Source of the DNA: Ophioderma brevispina
Lineage: Eukaryota; Echinodermata; Ophiuroidea; Amphilepidida; Ophiodermatidae
Assembly: GCA_023653785.1 (NCBI GenBank)
Contig: JAMKCH010041237.1
Span: forward strand, 17,639 to 81,638
Length of the DNA stretch: 64,000 bases
Reading direction: 5' to 3'
Part shown: positions 22,936 through 34,169 of the stretch, in pieces
How the letters are laid out: the number at the start of each line of letters is the position of its first letter
How positions within the stretch are numbered: the stretch's first letter is position 1
Position numbers and translations under genes: made by a program
Notes under the pieces: generated by a model
The model's input: only the letters and a program-made list of their open reading frames with translations
Databases searched by the model: none
What the model was told of the DNA's origin: nothing

Positions 22936-23734
22936 TGAAATTATAAGGTGGATGGGAGTGGAGGAGAGGTGAGGCATGAGTGGATCTTAAGATTGAAAAC
23001 AAGGCACACTCATCATATTAACCCGATGCGTAAAATATGTCCCCACCGAATATTGTGATCACTAAAAAGTGACAACGTAAACTACACCAGCACCCCACCC
23101 CCCCAATTCAGGTCTAGACAGATAGGTTTAATATTTTTATTTTTATCGCAGAAATTCCAGGGTTAATATTTTCTCATAGACGGACATGGACGGACATATG
23201 GACAGAGCCCATTTTGCAGGGGAAAAATAGCGTAACCATAGGCATCCTAGCTGAAAAAGAGAAGTTGAAATTGACCAAAATGAAAAATACAAAATATAAA
23301 CACCCACCGGGGTAAATGGTATAGGTAGGTAAGTATGGAGAAGCAGATCTTGAGATTAACAAAATATGGAAGCAGCTTGGGTAGGAGTAGATCTAGAGAT
23401 CGACAAAATATAGAAACTTGTATTCAAGAGTCCTTTAACTGAAACCCTCAGCATCTGCTATCTACTGAAGATGAGAAGTTTAAATTTACCAAAGTGGCAA
23501 AAATAAAATCCAAGCCGACTTGAGTACTACCTGCCGATTGGTCAAATGGCACTTACATGATTTAATGAGCCAATCGGCAACATGGTAAGAATGGTGGTGG
23601 GGCTGACGATGCAAGAGCTTAATATTTGAAGGTTGTATTTTGCACTGGTTATTGATTATAATGACGTAATCTAGCCATCATAATACTACTTCAGGTGCGC
23701 TGCATGTATCCTCAGTGGGTTAAACTATACTGGT
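22936..23734. other. Unassigned stretch with isolated satellite core
   Basis: Contains CTATCTACTGAAGAT at 23458-23472, the same core as the 47 bp minisatellite, as a single copy. It is followed by 'gagaagtttaaatttacca'; a related pair occurs at 22519. No gene recognised. Confidence 0.5.
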
Positions 23735-23744
23735 GGGTTGGGAT

Positions 23745-24277
23745 CAGAGGGTGTTTTTGACCAATCCCATCATGCAGTGCATGTACCTATATTGTCCTGT
23801 GCAATACACATGTCAGTACACAAGGAATAAAAGTTTAAGAACCACACGTACATTTCACGATCATGCAAAATTCCCTTAGTACTACTAAGGCTTTGTAGGC
23901 TAAAATGAGGTGTAAAGGCTGGGGTCCAGTGGCAGTAACCAGACCTTTACAAATGGGGGGGGCTGAGAGGGGTGCCAAGATTTTTTTTGAGGGCAAAGTT
24001 GGGTCCTTCTTCTTCTCTCTCCATAGCAACACTGTACAAAAGGTCAGTTCTTGGGGGGGCGTAAGGGGGGCAAGGGTTTGTTTTGGGGTCTCTCTCGCCC
24101 CCCTGCCCCCCCGCTTGTTACGGTCCACTTCTGGTGTCCTAAGGTACCTTCTTTTTTTCCCATGTAAGAGGTACCCCCTAATGGTGTTACGAATAGATTT
24201 TATCCAGATCACATGACCTAATTGAGTGAATTTCCCAAAACAGATGCATTGTGGGATTGACTCAATACATCCCCTGG
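23745..24277. mobile_element. hAT-like MITE, copy 1, with internal insertion
   Basis: The ends are CAGAGGGTG and, on the minus strand, CCAGGGGATG. The flanking 8 bp direct repeat is GTTGGGAT (23737-23744 and 24278-24285). The interior matches 28951-29256: 'ccaatcccat.atgca', 'catgtcagtac', 'ttaagaaccaca', 'gatcatgcaaa', 'gatcacatgacct', 'gcattgtgggattgactcaata'. The 8 bp duplication and CAGRG ends fit hAT superfamily expectations. A further insertion (about 23927-24180) breaks the match. Confidence 0.85.
23927..24180. mobile_element. Insertion nested in hAT-like MITE copy 1
   Basis: This segment is absent from the intact MITE at 28951-29256. Its first part has imperfect inverted ends: CCAGTGGCAGTAACCAG at 23928, and near 24133 on the minus strand CCAGAAGTGGACCGTAAC. 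It is rich in G runs on the plus strand. Exact borders are uncertain. Confidence 0.5.
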
Positions 24278-24285
24278 GTTGGGAT

Positions 24286-24984
24286 GGAGTGGATGAGTGG
24301 GGTGGGAATGTTCAGAGAGATCTTGTTATGGATTGAGAAAAATTCCTAATTGTTTAAAGTTCTATATCTATTATTTGCTGACGTAGACCAGGCAAGCATG
24401 AAGTATATCCACATGTACGGTGCATTCGTCGCATTCTGGTTTAGTGAAGACTAATTCTATTATTAACATGGCATTACCGGTAACTTGACACTCCAAAACA
24501 CCACTAAGGAAGTCTCCTGATGAGGAATGCATTTGATGCTGTTAACAATTATTGTCAATGTGCAAGAAAAAAAAACGATTTCCATATTGTCTTAGTTTTG
24601 CCAGTTCTTTGTCTCCACGCGAAAATGATGGCATCCATTTTGTTTTTGTTCCAATTGAAAACTGAATTTAACAAAATATTATGCAAAAAATCTCAGCAAC
24701 AGCAAATGCTCATATTTTTCCACCCCTTATGCAGAGAACTCAATTTTAGCTCACCAAATCCAGCTTTAAATTCAGAAGATGCAAAAGGGGATATTTTGAA
24801 TGTTATTCAGGTCGAAGAAAGTGCCAGCTGTATACAGTTTATTCACTCGTCGCATTATAATGGCAACAGAAGATATCATAGCAACCAAAGCATGGAGGGG
24901 GAATTCATGGCAACTACATGATTTTCAAACAATGTTATATGTGGAAGTACCGACCAATGAACCTTCTTGAATGATGTGTCTATA
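24286..24984. other. Unassigned stretch with a 133-codon frame
   Basis: The frame at 24520-24921 (+) is the longest here. Composition is unremarkable and no domain, signal peptide or homologous block was recognised. In AT-rich non-coding DNA one such frame in 64 kb is expected by chance. Confidence 0.4.
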
Positions 24985-24986
24985 TA

Positions 24987-25428
24987 CAGGGCGAGTCAAA
25001 AAAACTTGACCCGGATTGTGTCCGCCATTTTGAGTTTTTAAATAATTTACATATAACGTATGTGGTATCATCGGAAAGTGTATTTCATTATCTTTAATTT
25101 GCTGCAAAGATAATTCCAATCGGTTAAGTATAGGCCGAGTTACATTCTTTTGAATCAAGTAGTCCGGTTTTCACCCTATCCACGGATTCCCATTTGAATG
25201 CACGGCGCCCGAATAAACAAATGTGATTCCGTGGACAGTGCAGAAAACCGACTGCTTGATTCAAACGACTGTAACTCGGTCTATACCTAACCGATGTGAA
25301 TGATCTTTGCAGCAAATTAAAGATAATGAACTAAGCTTTCAGATGATAACACATATGTTTGATATATGTTTACTTGAAAATTCAAAATGGCGGACACAAT
25401 CAGAGTCGAGTTTTTTTTTCTCACCCTG
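24987..25428. mobile_element. 442 bp foldback element with TA target duplication
   Basis: The ends are CAGGGCGAGTC (24987) and, on the minus strand, CAGGGTGAG, flanked by TA (24985-24986, 25429-25430). Nearly the whole element is one inverted repeat: 'ttgtgtccgccattttga' pairs near 25400, 'tctttaatttgctgcaaaga' pairs near 25310, 'cgagttac' pairs near 25270. The centre is close to 25208. TA duplication suggests mobilisation by a Tc1/mariner-type transposase. Paired short frames on the two strands mirror each other because of the palindrome. Confidence 0.9.
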
Positions 25429-25430
25429 TA

Positions 25431-27109
25431 CAATCCAAATTTGTCCAGAGTACCAAGGCAATCCAATTCAACACATGTACCAGAGACTAAACATATACAA
25501 AGCCCACTGAACCATGCCTTCTGGTAACTAGATTACACAGTTTGTGATGGCTGCCCAATACCAATCTTCATTATTTTGTAGGAAAATATTTTTGTGTTTG
25601 CAATCTGTGTTGTCTTCCATTAGTTCCAATTCTATGAAACCTATTCAAGTACCATGCTAATAAATAGGATTTGAGCTGCATTTTTATGTCCATGCAAAGA
25701 TTGCGTGTAAAAAATATCCATGAGGTCAACAGTCTGAGCATTTTAGCTAGTTTCCAAATTGTTGTGGTTAGTGAATTTTTTAGACGGCCATTTTCTGCAC
25801 CTCCTTGATCAAACTTGCATAGCCAGACTACAACATCACATATATACACACAAGCAGTTTTCCTGGTGTTGTCTAGTTGCAGCACACTCCTGCCTTACAC
25901 ATGCACATTGTTTTGTTATTAGTCTGTGGTCTATTTGCAGCACATAATAGGGCCGATGCCAAAGTGGCCATTTTGAAGCTACTAATGAACTTGTAAATCA
26001 CCCCATAAATTTGCCAAGGGAATTTGCAGGATGTTAAATTTTTACCACATATTTTTCGAAAATATTTTTATAACCGTGCTATTTTTCAAAAGGTTGCTAA
26101 AATTTCCTGTTACGAGGGAAATTACAAACGGGACTCTCGCGGCCAACAAATTCCGAATAACCGAAATAAAAACTGAAATGGGCTGAGTTCATGTCGTAAA
26201 ATTTGCAAAAAAAAATACCAGGGTGACTTCATATCTAAAGTGCATCATTTAGTCCCCGTACAACATGATGCAAACAAAGCGCATTTAATAGACATACGGA
26301 AAATTTATTAGTGACATTCTGAAATTACTGGGCCTAGCTTTTTTTAATATGAAATATTGATTCATGTGCGCTTCCATTAAAATTCTTGGCTAACTCGGGG
26401 TGATGGGACGGTGAGCTCTGTGAAGAAGATTAATTCAGGCTTTTAATTTTAGATACTGGGCGATTTCTTACCGGTAGCATAAGGGGCAATTATTGGAATT
26501 AATTTGACTAGTAACAACACATTATTCAGATGGAAATAATGGTTGGAACTTAGTTAATCTGTGCATTACATGCACATGAATATATGATCATTGTACTTGT
26601 ACTAGGCTTAACATGTAACATGCCTGTGCAAATTCAGTGAAATGAAATGAGTATCCGTTGGCCTAATATGAAATTCATTTATGATTAATATAAGGGAAAA
26701 TTTTTTTTTTAAAAAGCTGAAATTTGACAGCAAATTCCATTGCGAGGGCTCTGGGGTGCTCCACCTTGTTGCAGGGCCAGGGGGCATTTTTTCCCCATCT
26801 TGTCCCACCACCCCCCCACAACCCCCCCCCCCCACCCCCCCCCCCTCCCAGTCCAAGAAAAATGATTGCTTTTTTGGCAAAAATCCGCAATTTTGGCCAC
26901 AATTGTGTTACAAATCTGCATATTTTGATATTCCCTCCCCCCCCCCCCGGCCCCGACCGCATTTCACTTTTTTTCCCACTTAACTCCTAACTGCTGTATA
27001 AACACCAATATAAACAATGGGGATATTTATCCTGTCATTAAGTGCCCCTTAAATCTAACACATTCATCATAAGTGATAATGGGTAGAGAAGAAACAAGCA
27101 GGATAACTT
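25431..27109. other. Unassigned stretch with polypyrimidine tract
   Basis: 26803-26849 and 26933-26955 are C-rich with runs up to 9-10 C; the Pro/Gly-only frames here are compositional. Nothing else recognised. Confidence 0.5.
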
Positions 27110-27420
27110 ATATATCGGGGTTGAACATTCAGAAGGACGTAACTCTGCACTGAAAGAAATATTAAGAATTTCTGTTAATTCTGCGTAATACTGGCTTTTG
27201 AGAAATGTGATGATTTAAGATTTTATAAGCCTAAGCAAATCTATTCATTACTCAAAATTAAACATCTCATAAAGCTATATATGGTACTGTAAGCAAAAAT
27301 TCATATAAACTTAGTGAACAAAGAACAATGGTTAATTATGAACAGCAGAATTAAAGAAATTCTTCAATATATTCTTTCAGTGTGAGTTACGCTTTCTGTT
27401 TTCAACCCTCGATATGCAGG
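27110..27420. mobile_element. Inverted-repeat element, ~75 bp imperfect arms
   Basis: The left arm reads 'atatcggggttgaac', 'cgtaactctgcactgaaag' and 'aagaatttctgttaattctg'. The right arm, on the minus strand, reads 'atatcgagggttgaaa', 'cgtaactcacactgaaag' and 'aagaatttctttaattctg'. The right side ends next to TTAA (27426-27429). The left border is uncertain. Non-coding. Confidence 0.75.
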
Positions 27421-28099
27421 TCCCTTTAACCCAAGCCATTCACAGCTGGATGGAAAAGCTAAGCAACTCCACAAGTGCCCCTTCAAACAAATCGTTCAAG
27501 ATCACATGATGATATGAATGAAAAAGGAATTACTTATATAACTTATCAGTGTCCCTTTAAACCTGGGCAGTCCCCATCTTATTTTAATATTGTGACAGGT
27601 TTGAAAATATATAAAAAATAATCCTTAGAAGTTCATCAAATGTCTGTTTCAATGTCAGCGGTGCGACCACACGCTTGCCACTGAAAACAAAACCACCATC
27701 ATGAATGAAAAAAGTTAATAAATACATCTACTTCTGGTTTTTATTTTAGAAGCATAATGGTCTCCAATTTTACGCGGTACTCCCGTTAATCAAATGTAGA
27801 CGCGGGAGATATGAAATGTAATTAATATAGTCAACTAGAATTAAAGATAATACCTACTACTCTGATGCCAAAGTTTGAGATGAAATTTTTTGATGATGAT
27901 TTTTTTTTGGACATAATTAAACATGACAGTATGTATAGTATAAAAGGAAGCATAAGATCTTTGTATAAGAAAAATTTAGATCGCAAATTTTTATACAAAA
28001 TAGTAAATAAATCAATGTTTTAAATCCAGTTTTTCCCATGACAGGATATGGCCGCATTTACTCACACTCGCTATAGCAATCCCCTTACTAATCCTCCCC
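27421..28099. other. Unassigned AT-rich stretch
   Basis: No feature recognised. Confidence 0.45.
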
Positions 28100-28400
28100 T
28101 CCACCCATTCAGTTGCTCCTCCATCCTCAAATCAACCCTCCAACTCTCCTCCACCACTTTATTCTTCCATGTCCTCTTTCGTCGTCCGTCCTACCGATCA
28201 ACCCACCTTCAACTCAAAGGCCCTTCTTCTTAAAAGCAGGTTCGTCGTCCTTCCTAAGCACATGCCCATACCAAGGTACAATATTCACCTTCGCCAAACA
28301 GTCCATCACTTCTTCCAAACCCAACATCTGCATATCAGTCCCAGCTCGTCTTCTTATCATCAATTCACACCACCACTCATAATTGCTCTCCTCTGTCTCA
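28100..28400 (-). pseudogene. C-terminal fragment of a LINE polymerase
   Basis: On the minus strand from about 28385, RRAGTDMQMLGLEE is followed by LAKVNIVPWYGHVLRKDDEP (residues directly from the sequence). A decayed, frameshifted stretch then contains IGRT and KW. A W-(Y/F)-G-H-V-L-R motif followed by a basic G-R-P-x-x-x-W region is widespread near the C-terminus of non-LTR retrotransposon polymerases. No reverse-transcriptase core is visible, so it is a 5'-truncated remnant. It belongs to a different subfamily from the LINE at 46.9-50.4 kb, because the C-terminal motifs differ. Confidence 0.65.
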
Positions 28401-28942
28401 AAATCCCCATCCCATTCTCATTTTGCAGCTGGCCACGTCAATGGTTCCTTTCAATTTTACAATTTTGTTGTCAAAATGGAAGTCACTGGTAAATCTTTTG
28501 GTTTTCTGGCGTTTCAATAAGGAGACTCTCTCAAACAGCTGTGGCTTAAACACATTTACCAGCATTCCACAAAAGAACAAAAAAAAAACACTAGAATCAC
28601 ACCACCTTTTACTTTAACTAAAACAATACATCAGTGATTTGTCACCAAATTTCTGGAACAGGTGAATTTCCATTTGGGTAAATGGGGCCGATGATGGATC
28701 GGCAAACTCATGCCAAGTGATTCCAACCGGAATGTTAATATTATCACTTGACAAGTTTAGAGGCTCATTTCAATACATGTGGTAGTCTTCTGATGCTCGA
28801 TTGGGAATTCAGAAATAATAAAGTGACGAACATTAGGCAAATCGATCATCCTAATTCTGGATTTTTGCTTCTTAAACAAGTTTAAATCCAATTTGTAGTT
28901 TGTATTATTGCTAATATTTTATATGTTATCGACGTTGATATG
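28401..28942. other. Unassigned stretch
   Basis: A 60-codon minus frame at 28398-28580 lies just upstream of the LINE fragment and could be part of the same remnant, but carries no motif. Confidence 0.4.
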
Positions 28943-28950
28943 TGGCAACT

Positions 28951-29256
28951 CAGAGGGTTATTGAGTCAATCCCACAATGCACCAGGGCTGGGAATTTCAC
29001 GTCATTGAGGTCATGTGATCCAACAAAAATCCTATTCTTAACACATAAAAACCTTTACTTTTACACCCATTTGAGCAAACAAGGAGCTAGTAATTAAGGA
29101 ATTCTTTGCATGATCATGATATGTCTTGTGGTTCTTAAACTTCTTGAACAACTTTTCCCGGGCAACTTTTATATAAAGTACTGACATGTGTTTTGTACAG
29201 TACAGTATAGGCACATTGCAATGCATTATGGGATTGATTCAAAACACACCCTCTGG
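28951..29256. mobile_element. hAT-like MITE, copy 2 (uninterrupted)
   Basis: The ends are CAGAGGGTTATTGAGTCAAT and, on the minus strand, CCAGAGGGTGTGTTTTGAAT. The exact 8 bp flank is TGGCAACT (28943-28950, 29257-29264). It is 306 bp and non-coding, and serves as the reference for the interrupted copies at 23745 and 59301. Relative to those it lies in the opposite orientation. Confidence 0.9.
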
Positions 29257-29379
29257 TGGCAACTAAAAGCTACATGTATCTGGCACTTACTTACTAAACT
29301 TAGTATGTCTAGACTGCAATATTCTTCTGTATAAAATATATTTCAAAAACAGTGTTTGCCTATATTCCAATAGGTGTTG

Positions 29380-29690
29380 AGGAGGAGGAGGAGTAATTAG
29401 CATTTAACAACACACCAACACTATTGTGTCATTTTAGTGCCACAAAGAATTTTTTTATTTCACTTTTACATCATTATACACCATTATATCATGTACATGT
29501 TAGGAAAGAAAGCCCAGTTTTAGAAGCAGGAGGAAACCGGAGTACCTAGAGAAAACCTGTGAGGCCGCGTATGGACTGGAAACCAATTGCACATGAAATC
29601 GCAGGACCGACAGAGGGTCGAACCTGGGACCACAGTGGTGTGAAGCGAAAACCCGCCGCGCTAACCCGACCCCATCCAAAAGGTGTTGAA
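29380..29690 (-). mobile_element. tRNA-derived SINE, copy 2
   Basis: On the minus strand the A-box-like TAGCGCGGCGG (29653-29663) and the B box GGTTCGACCC (29615-29624) are at tRNA spacing. Body and 3' region match 12555-12845 over nearly the whole length, including 'gtatggactggaaacc' and 'gaacctgggaccacagtggt' on the plus strand. Confidence 0.8.
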
Positions 29691-30076
29691 ACAACTGTTA
29701 TTATTTAACAATTGCTATCGCTGAAGTCATGAGGTAGATATGGCCACTTTAAAAGATAATACATTTTTTCCTCCCCCTTTCTTTTTTTCTCAGGTTGTTA
29801 AAAAAATATTAGCTTCAATTCCATTAAATCAAATTTTGTCTCAATACCTTACTTATTAAGATTGGTAAAAGTGCAAATCTGTTTAGCACTTTTTTCAAGA
29901 AATATGAGTCCCTAACTGATATCTTTTGGGACTGTAATTATATTATTAAACCTTCTGTCCTAGATTTCTATCTTGGGTGAAAAACGTTTTTTCTTTTTTT
30001 TTTTACCATACTAAGGGTGATTATGTTTTCAATGTAATTTTCCTTACTTTAAAATCTCATATTTATCACTGCTATG
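29691..30076. other. Unassigned AT-rich stretch
   Basis: No feature recognised. Confidence 0.45.
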
Positions 30077-30080
30077 TTAA

Positions 30081-30368
30081 AGGCACTATCAGTGATTTGA
30101 TAAATCAGAAATAAAATCAGATTTCTGCATGTTTGTAACAAGTATAGGTATCCTAACATACCCTACGAGTAGGGTACGGACACATACTGCAACATGTAAC
30201 CGAATGGAGATTCATATCTGTGAACACTGCTATTTTCTTCCTTTTCTGTCAATTTTTCAGTTGCAAAAAATTACCTATGTGAATTCTACATACTTATATT
30301 TCACTTTTAAGCTATTCCTACAATTTTAAAATATTGTGATTATTTTGGGTGAATCACTGGTAGTGTCT
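30081..30368. mobile_element. TTAA-flanked MITE, family B copy 1
   Basis: TTAA at 30077-30080 and 30369-30372. The ends are AGGCACTATCAGTGATT and, on the minus strand, AGACACTACCAGTGATT. Interior shared with 52857-53214: 'acggacac', 'cactgc.(a/g)ttt.ttc', 'ttctgtcaat', 'ttcagttg', 'gaattctaca'. It is 288 bp and non-coding. Confidence 0.9.
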
Positions 30369-30461
30369 TTAATAATAATAATATTCCTCTGTTAGATAAC
30401 ACCAACCATGACATTTTGAACTTTTATAATATGGAAAGGATTATGTATAACATGATCTTAA

Positions 30462-30809
30462 AGGTGCAACGAGAGATTCACATATCTGGTGTTCCTTAAA
30501 AAATCATAAGTACTGATTTTTGCTCTGATGTAAAGCTTTCCATAAAAAATATCCCCATCTGAAAGGATTAAGCCGAGAAATGTTTCTTTGGTACAAAAAT
30601 TGTGAAATTTTTAATTTCGTATAGGAGCAAATACGAAATTCAGCCTATGTTTTACATTGATATACAAGCAAATCCAAATCGCCTTTTTTCTCTCTTTTAA
30701 GACATTTCTGTAACGAAATACAAGGCAAGAAATCTACTGAGTGTCTAATCTATATGAAATTACTATTATGACAAAATATTTGGGTACCTCAAAATCTCTT
30801 GTTGCACCT
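30462..30809 (+). mobile_element. TTAA-flanked MITE, family C copy 1
   Basis: TTAA at 30458-30461 and 30810-30813. The ends are AGGTGCAACGAGAGATT and, on the minus strand, AGGTGCAACAAGAGATT. The same element occurs reversed at 31318-31652. The right TTAA is immediately followed by AGGTGCATTTC, which looks like the end of another element of this general kind. Confidence 0.9.
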
Positions 30810-30813
30810 TTAA

Positions 30814-31313
30814 AGGTGCATTTCATGCTTCTAGCACCTTCTGTTTTATTCATTGTTAACTAGATATCCTCGAGAAAAGTTTATTCCCAAAATTTGAGTT
30901 GATTTCGATCTTGCGATTTTGTGTTATGAGCAATTACTTGTTTCCCATGGTCCCATAGGCGACTGTGCTGTAATTTCTGTCAGAAAATACAAAATTGCAA
31001 ATTTCTTAAAGATACGACCAAATTTGCACATAAGATTATGTACACATGGAATACTTAGGCTAACGGTTTAGATGATATAAAAATCTTAACTTTTTTGAGG
31101 TAAGTCGGGGGACGAGGTTGTGGATCACAAAATGCCCCTTGAACTCAGAAATGTTTGCAAGATACTATTTTTCTCATTTACCCTGTGAAATCTTAGGGCT
31201 AAAGGATGTTTGGTTTGGATGTTATGAGCGAAAATAGGCCGTATTTTGGTCGATCAATATTACTTAATACACAGTACTCTATAGGGATTACAAAATCATG
31301 TTTTAGCTCTCAC
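30814..31313. other. Segment between two oppositely oriented MITEs
   Basis: It begins AGGTGCATTTC directly after a TTAA and ends at the TTAA of the second MITE. The right end (CTCTCACT) is not a good complement of the left end, so a complete third element is not demonstrated. No coding frame. Confidence 0.5.
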
Positions 31314-31317
31314 TTAA

Positions 31318-31652
31318 AGTTGCAACGAGAGATTTTTGAAGGACACCAATATTGTGTCATAATAGTATTTCATATAGATTAGACACTCAATAGAGTTCTT
31401 TACCTTGATTTGGCTACCGAGGAATGTCTTAAAGAAAGGTGATTTTCATTTGCTTATACTTCAATATAAAACATAGGCTGAATTCGTATTTGCCCTACAA
31501 AATAGAAATTTCACATTTTCGTACTAAAGAATCATTCTCAGCTTAATCCTTTCAAGATGGGACTATTTTTGATGGAAAAGTTTTACATCGGGCAAAATGA
31601 GTGCTTTCCTTTTTTTACGTACACCTGATATGTGAAATCTCTTGTTGACCCT
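31318..31652 (-). mobile_element. TTAA-flanked MITE, family C copy 2 (inverted)
   Basis: TTAA at 31314-31317 and 31653-31656. The ends are AGTTGCAACGAGAGATTT and, on the minus strand, AGGGTCAACAAGAGATTT. Interior matches copy 1 in reverse ('aaaacataggctgaattcg', 'ggattaagc' complement). Confidence 0.9.
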
Positions 31653-31859
31653 TTAAAAACAGGTTGAACTAGTCATGCTGAGACATAACACCAAGGCGGA
31701 CTAATTAGGAATGGTGACCCCTTAATGTGCCCTGTAAGTGAAATTTACCATGTTCTTTTTTTTTTTTCCCTTATAACTGACCAATATGTCACACTGTCAT
31801 TAAATGTACTTTTAAGTGTTAAACAACGTTATGGGAGGTTATCATTGAGTTCAACTAAA

Positions 31860-33470
31860 TCCAAGAATGCCAGGGATTGACCTTTGCACCTCTATAACGT
31901 GACACCTGGGTAACGAATAGGGTCAAGTGTAATTTTTCGTATTTCATATCCCAGGGATTACTTTTGTCAAATTTCAGTTCAATAGGAGCTTGTTTGTAAA
32001 TTTGACCTTTGACCTTGAACTTTGACCTTGGGGGGAGACATTCATAGACCTCTTCTACTATATCACTGTAGTAAGAAAGGTTTATCTCTCTAAGGCTGAG
32101 ATAAATCCAATTTGGTATGATTTTTAGCATTTTTCGGCAAAATGACTTTGACCCCCTTAATGACTTGATCCTGGTATAAAAAAGCTCTGCTAACAACAAA
32201 AAATGCATTGTTCCAATGAAAAAGAAATTCTACTATGTTTAGTTCTCGAGATAAAAATTCTTAAAAATTATTGCCTTAAAACCTCCCCCCGGAATGAAAG
32301 GGAAATGACCTGCTTAAATGACCTTTGACCTCCAAAATAAAAAAACCTGCATACAGAGGTAAACAGAATGCATTAACTGCATGGTAGGTAATGTACTATG
32401 TTTGGGTTTTGAGAATAAGAGTTTGAAAATTTTGAATATTTTTGGGTTTTAACCGGATGAACAAGGACCCTTGATGACCTTTGAGCTGAAACTGGACAAC
32501 CCGAGACTGGCTAGTAAAATACATGGGATCTAATGAATCACTCTGCTACGTACTTTGTAAGGACCGCGATTTTTTGAATATTTTTCAAATTTTGGCTTTC
32601 AAACCTGAAATGACCCTTTTTTAATGACCTTGACTACTTATCCCTGAACACCACATATGAAGCAAGGATCATGGTTCCTCTGAACCAGTTGGTTGATATC
32701 GGCGTAATGTGATCGAAGATGAAATTGAACAAAAAATTACATATTTGGCGCCTGTTGACTTTGCACCTCTATACAGTGACCCCTGGTCACGAATAGGGTC
32801 ACACTGTAATTTTTCTGTATTACGATATCCCGAGGATTATATCTGTCAAATTTCAGTTCAATCGGAAGCGTGTTTGTAAATTTGACCTTTGACCTTGAAC
32901 TTTGACCTTTGGGGTGGAGAATATCATAGACCTCTTCTAATATTAAATGTTACCTCACTGTAGCAATAACGGGATTTATCGGTCCTCTATAGGCTGAGAT
33001 ATCCAATTTGGTCTTATTTTAAGCATTTTTTGGGCAAAATTGACCTTTTTGACCCCCTACATGACCATTTGATCATGGTATAAAAAAAACCTCGTTACAC
33101 AACCAAAATGCATTGTTCCAATTGCAAATAAACAGATTCTACTACGGTTAGTTTTGAGATAAAAATTCTTAAAAAAATTTATTGACATTTTATAGAAACC
33201 AGAAATACCTTAAAAGAACTTTGACCTCCAAAATAAAAATACCTTGCATACACCGGTAACATGAACGCATACCTGCAAAGTTAGGTCATGAACTGTTTGG
33301 GTTTTGAGATAAAAATTTGAAAATTTTGGAATATTTTTGGGTTTTGGAGCTGGAAGGACCCTTAATGACCTGATCCTTTGTTAAACGTGCGGACACCCGA
33401 AGACCCGGGCTAGTAAAAATACATGTTGCTCTAATGACGTCATTCTGCTACGTAATTTGTAGGACAGCGA
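31860..33470. repeat. Tandem duplication, 877 bp unit, with DR1 motifs
   Basis: Copy 1 is about 31860-32736 and copy 2 is 32737-33470 (shorter at the end). 'ttgcacctctata' occurs at 31884 and 32761. 'tttgacctttgaccttgaac' occurs at 32001 and 32881. 'gctagtaaaa' occurs near 32509 and 33410. Complete DR1 motifs (TGACCTTTGACCT) stand at 32003, 32319 and 32883. Frames in this block include a 117-codon minus one (31855-32208) that is not preserved in copy 2. Confidence 0.85.
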
Positions 33471-33881
33471 TTTCTGGCCGTGCATTGGTATAAGTCTAGT
33501 CAAAATACGGCAAACAATGACTAAGCTAGACGATGTTTAAGTGTTGATAGACGGAAAGAAAGACGAAGAAGAAGAAACGCATCAGAAAAGAAACAAGGCG
33601 CCTGAATGAAAACTGCTTGAAATATTGGCGCAAAAACTACAGATGGGGGTTTGGGGTAAGGTTTTGGGTTGACAGACCATCTATCAGATAACAATTTATA
33701 GACTTAATCGGGTTATCCCCGTTGTTAAGTATGTGGAGCCACTTTGCCATATCACCATATGTGATGAGCCTAACATTGTTTTGTTTTTTAGTTGTCAGAA
33801 AAAACAAAAATCATGTGAAGTGGCCAAAAAACGCTGTAAGAAAAGGGGAATTTCTGAAACGCAACCTTAGCCACATCTATG

Positions 33882-34169
33882 CAGTGGCGGCACCGAGGGG
33901 GCAAAGGGGGGGAAAAAAAAAGTACTCCTATTTTTTTTCTTTGCCCAGTAGTTGGATCATGGCCTGAAAAAAATGACAAAATTTTGGCCAAAAATCAGCG
34001 AATTGGGACAAAAATCAGCCGATTTTATGCAAAAAATCGGTTTTTAATTAAAAATTCAAAAAATTTGGAGTGTTTGCCCCCCCTCCAGAATTTCACTTTG
34101 TCAAACAAAAAAATTAACTTTGCCCTTATTTACTCCTTCACGAGGAAAAAAGTCTGGCACCGCCACTTG
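33882..34169. mobile_element. 288 bp MITE with CAGTGGCGG ends
   Basis: The left end is CAGTGGCGGCACC. The right end, read on the minus strand, is CAAGTGGCGGTGCC. The two overlapping short frames here (67 and 135 codons) follow the element ends and are not credible genes. Confidence 0.7.

Noticed and set aside
24520..24921. 133-codon plus frame
   Set aside because: No recognisable motif, signal peptide or neighbour context; one such frame is plausible by chance in 64 kb.
26608..26990. Pro- and Gly-rich frames
   Set aside because: Products of the C-rich tract; mirror frames appear on both strands.
30814..31313. A complete third TTAA element between the MITE C copies
   Set aside because: Left end fits (AGGTGCATTTC after TTAA) but the right end is not its complement.
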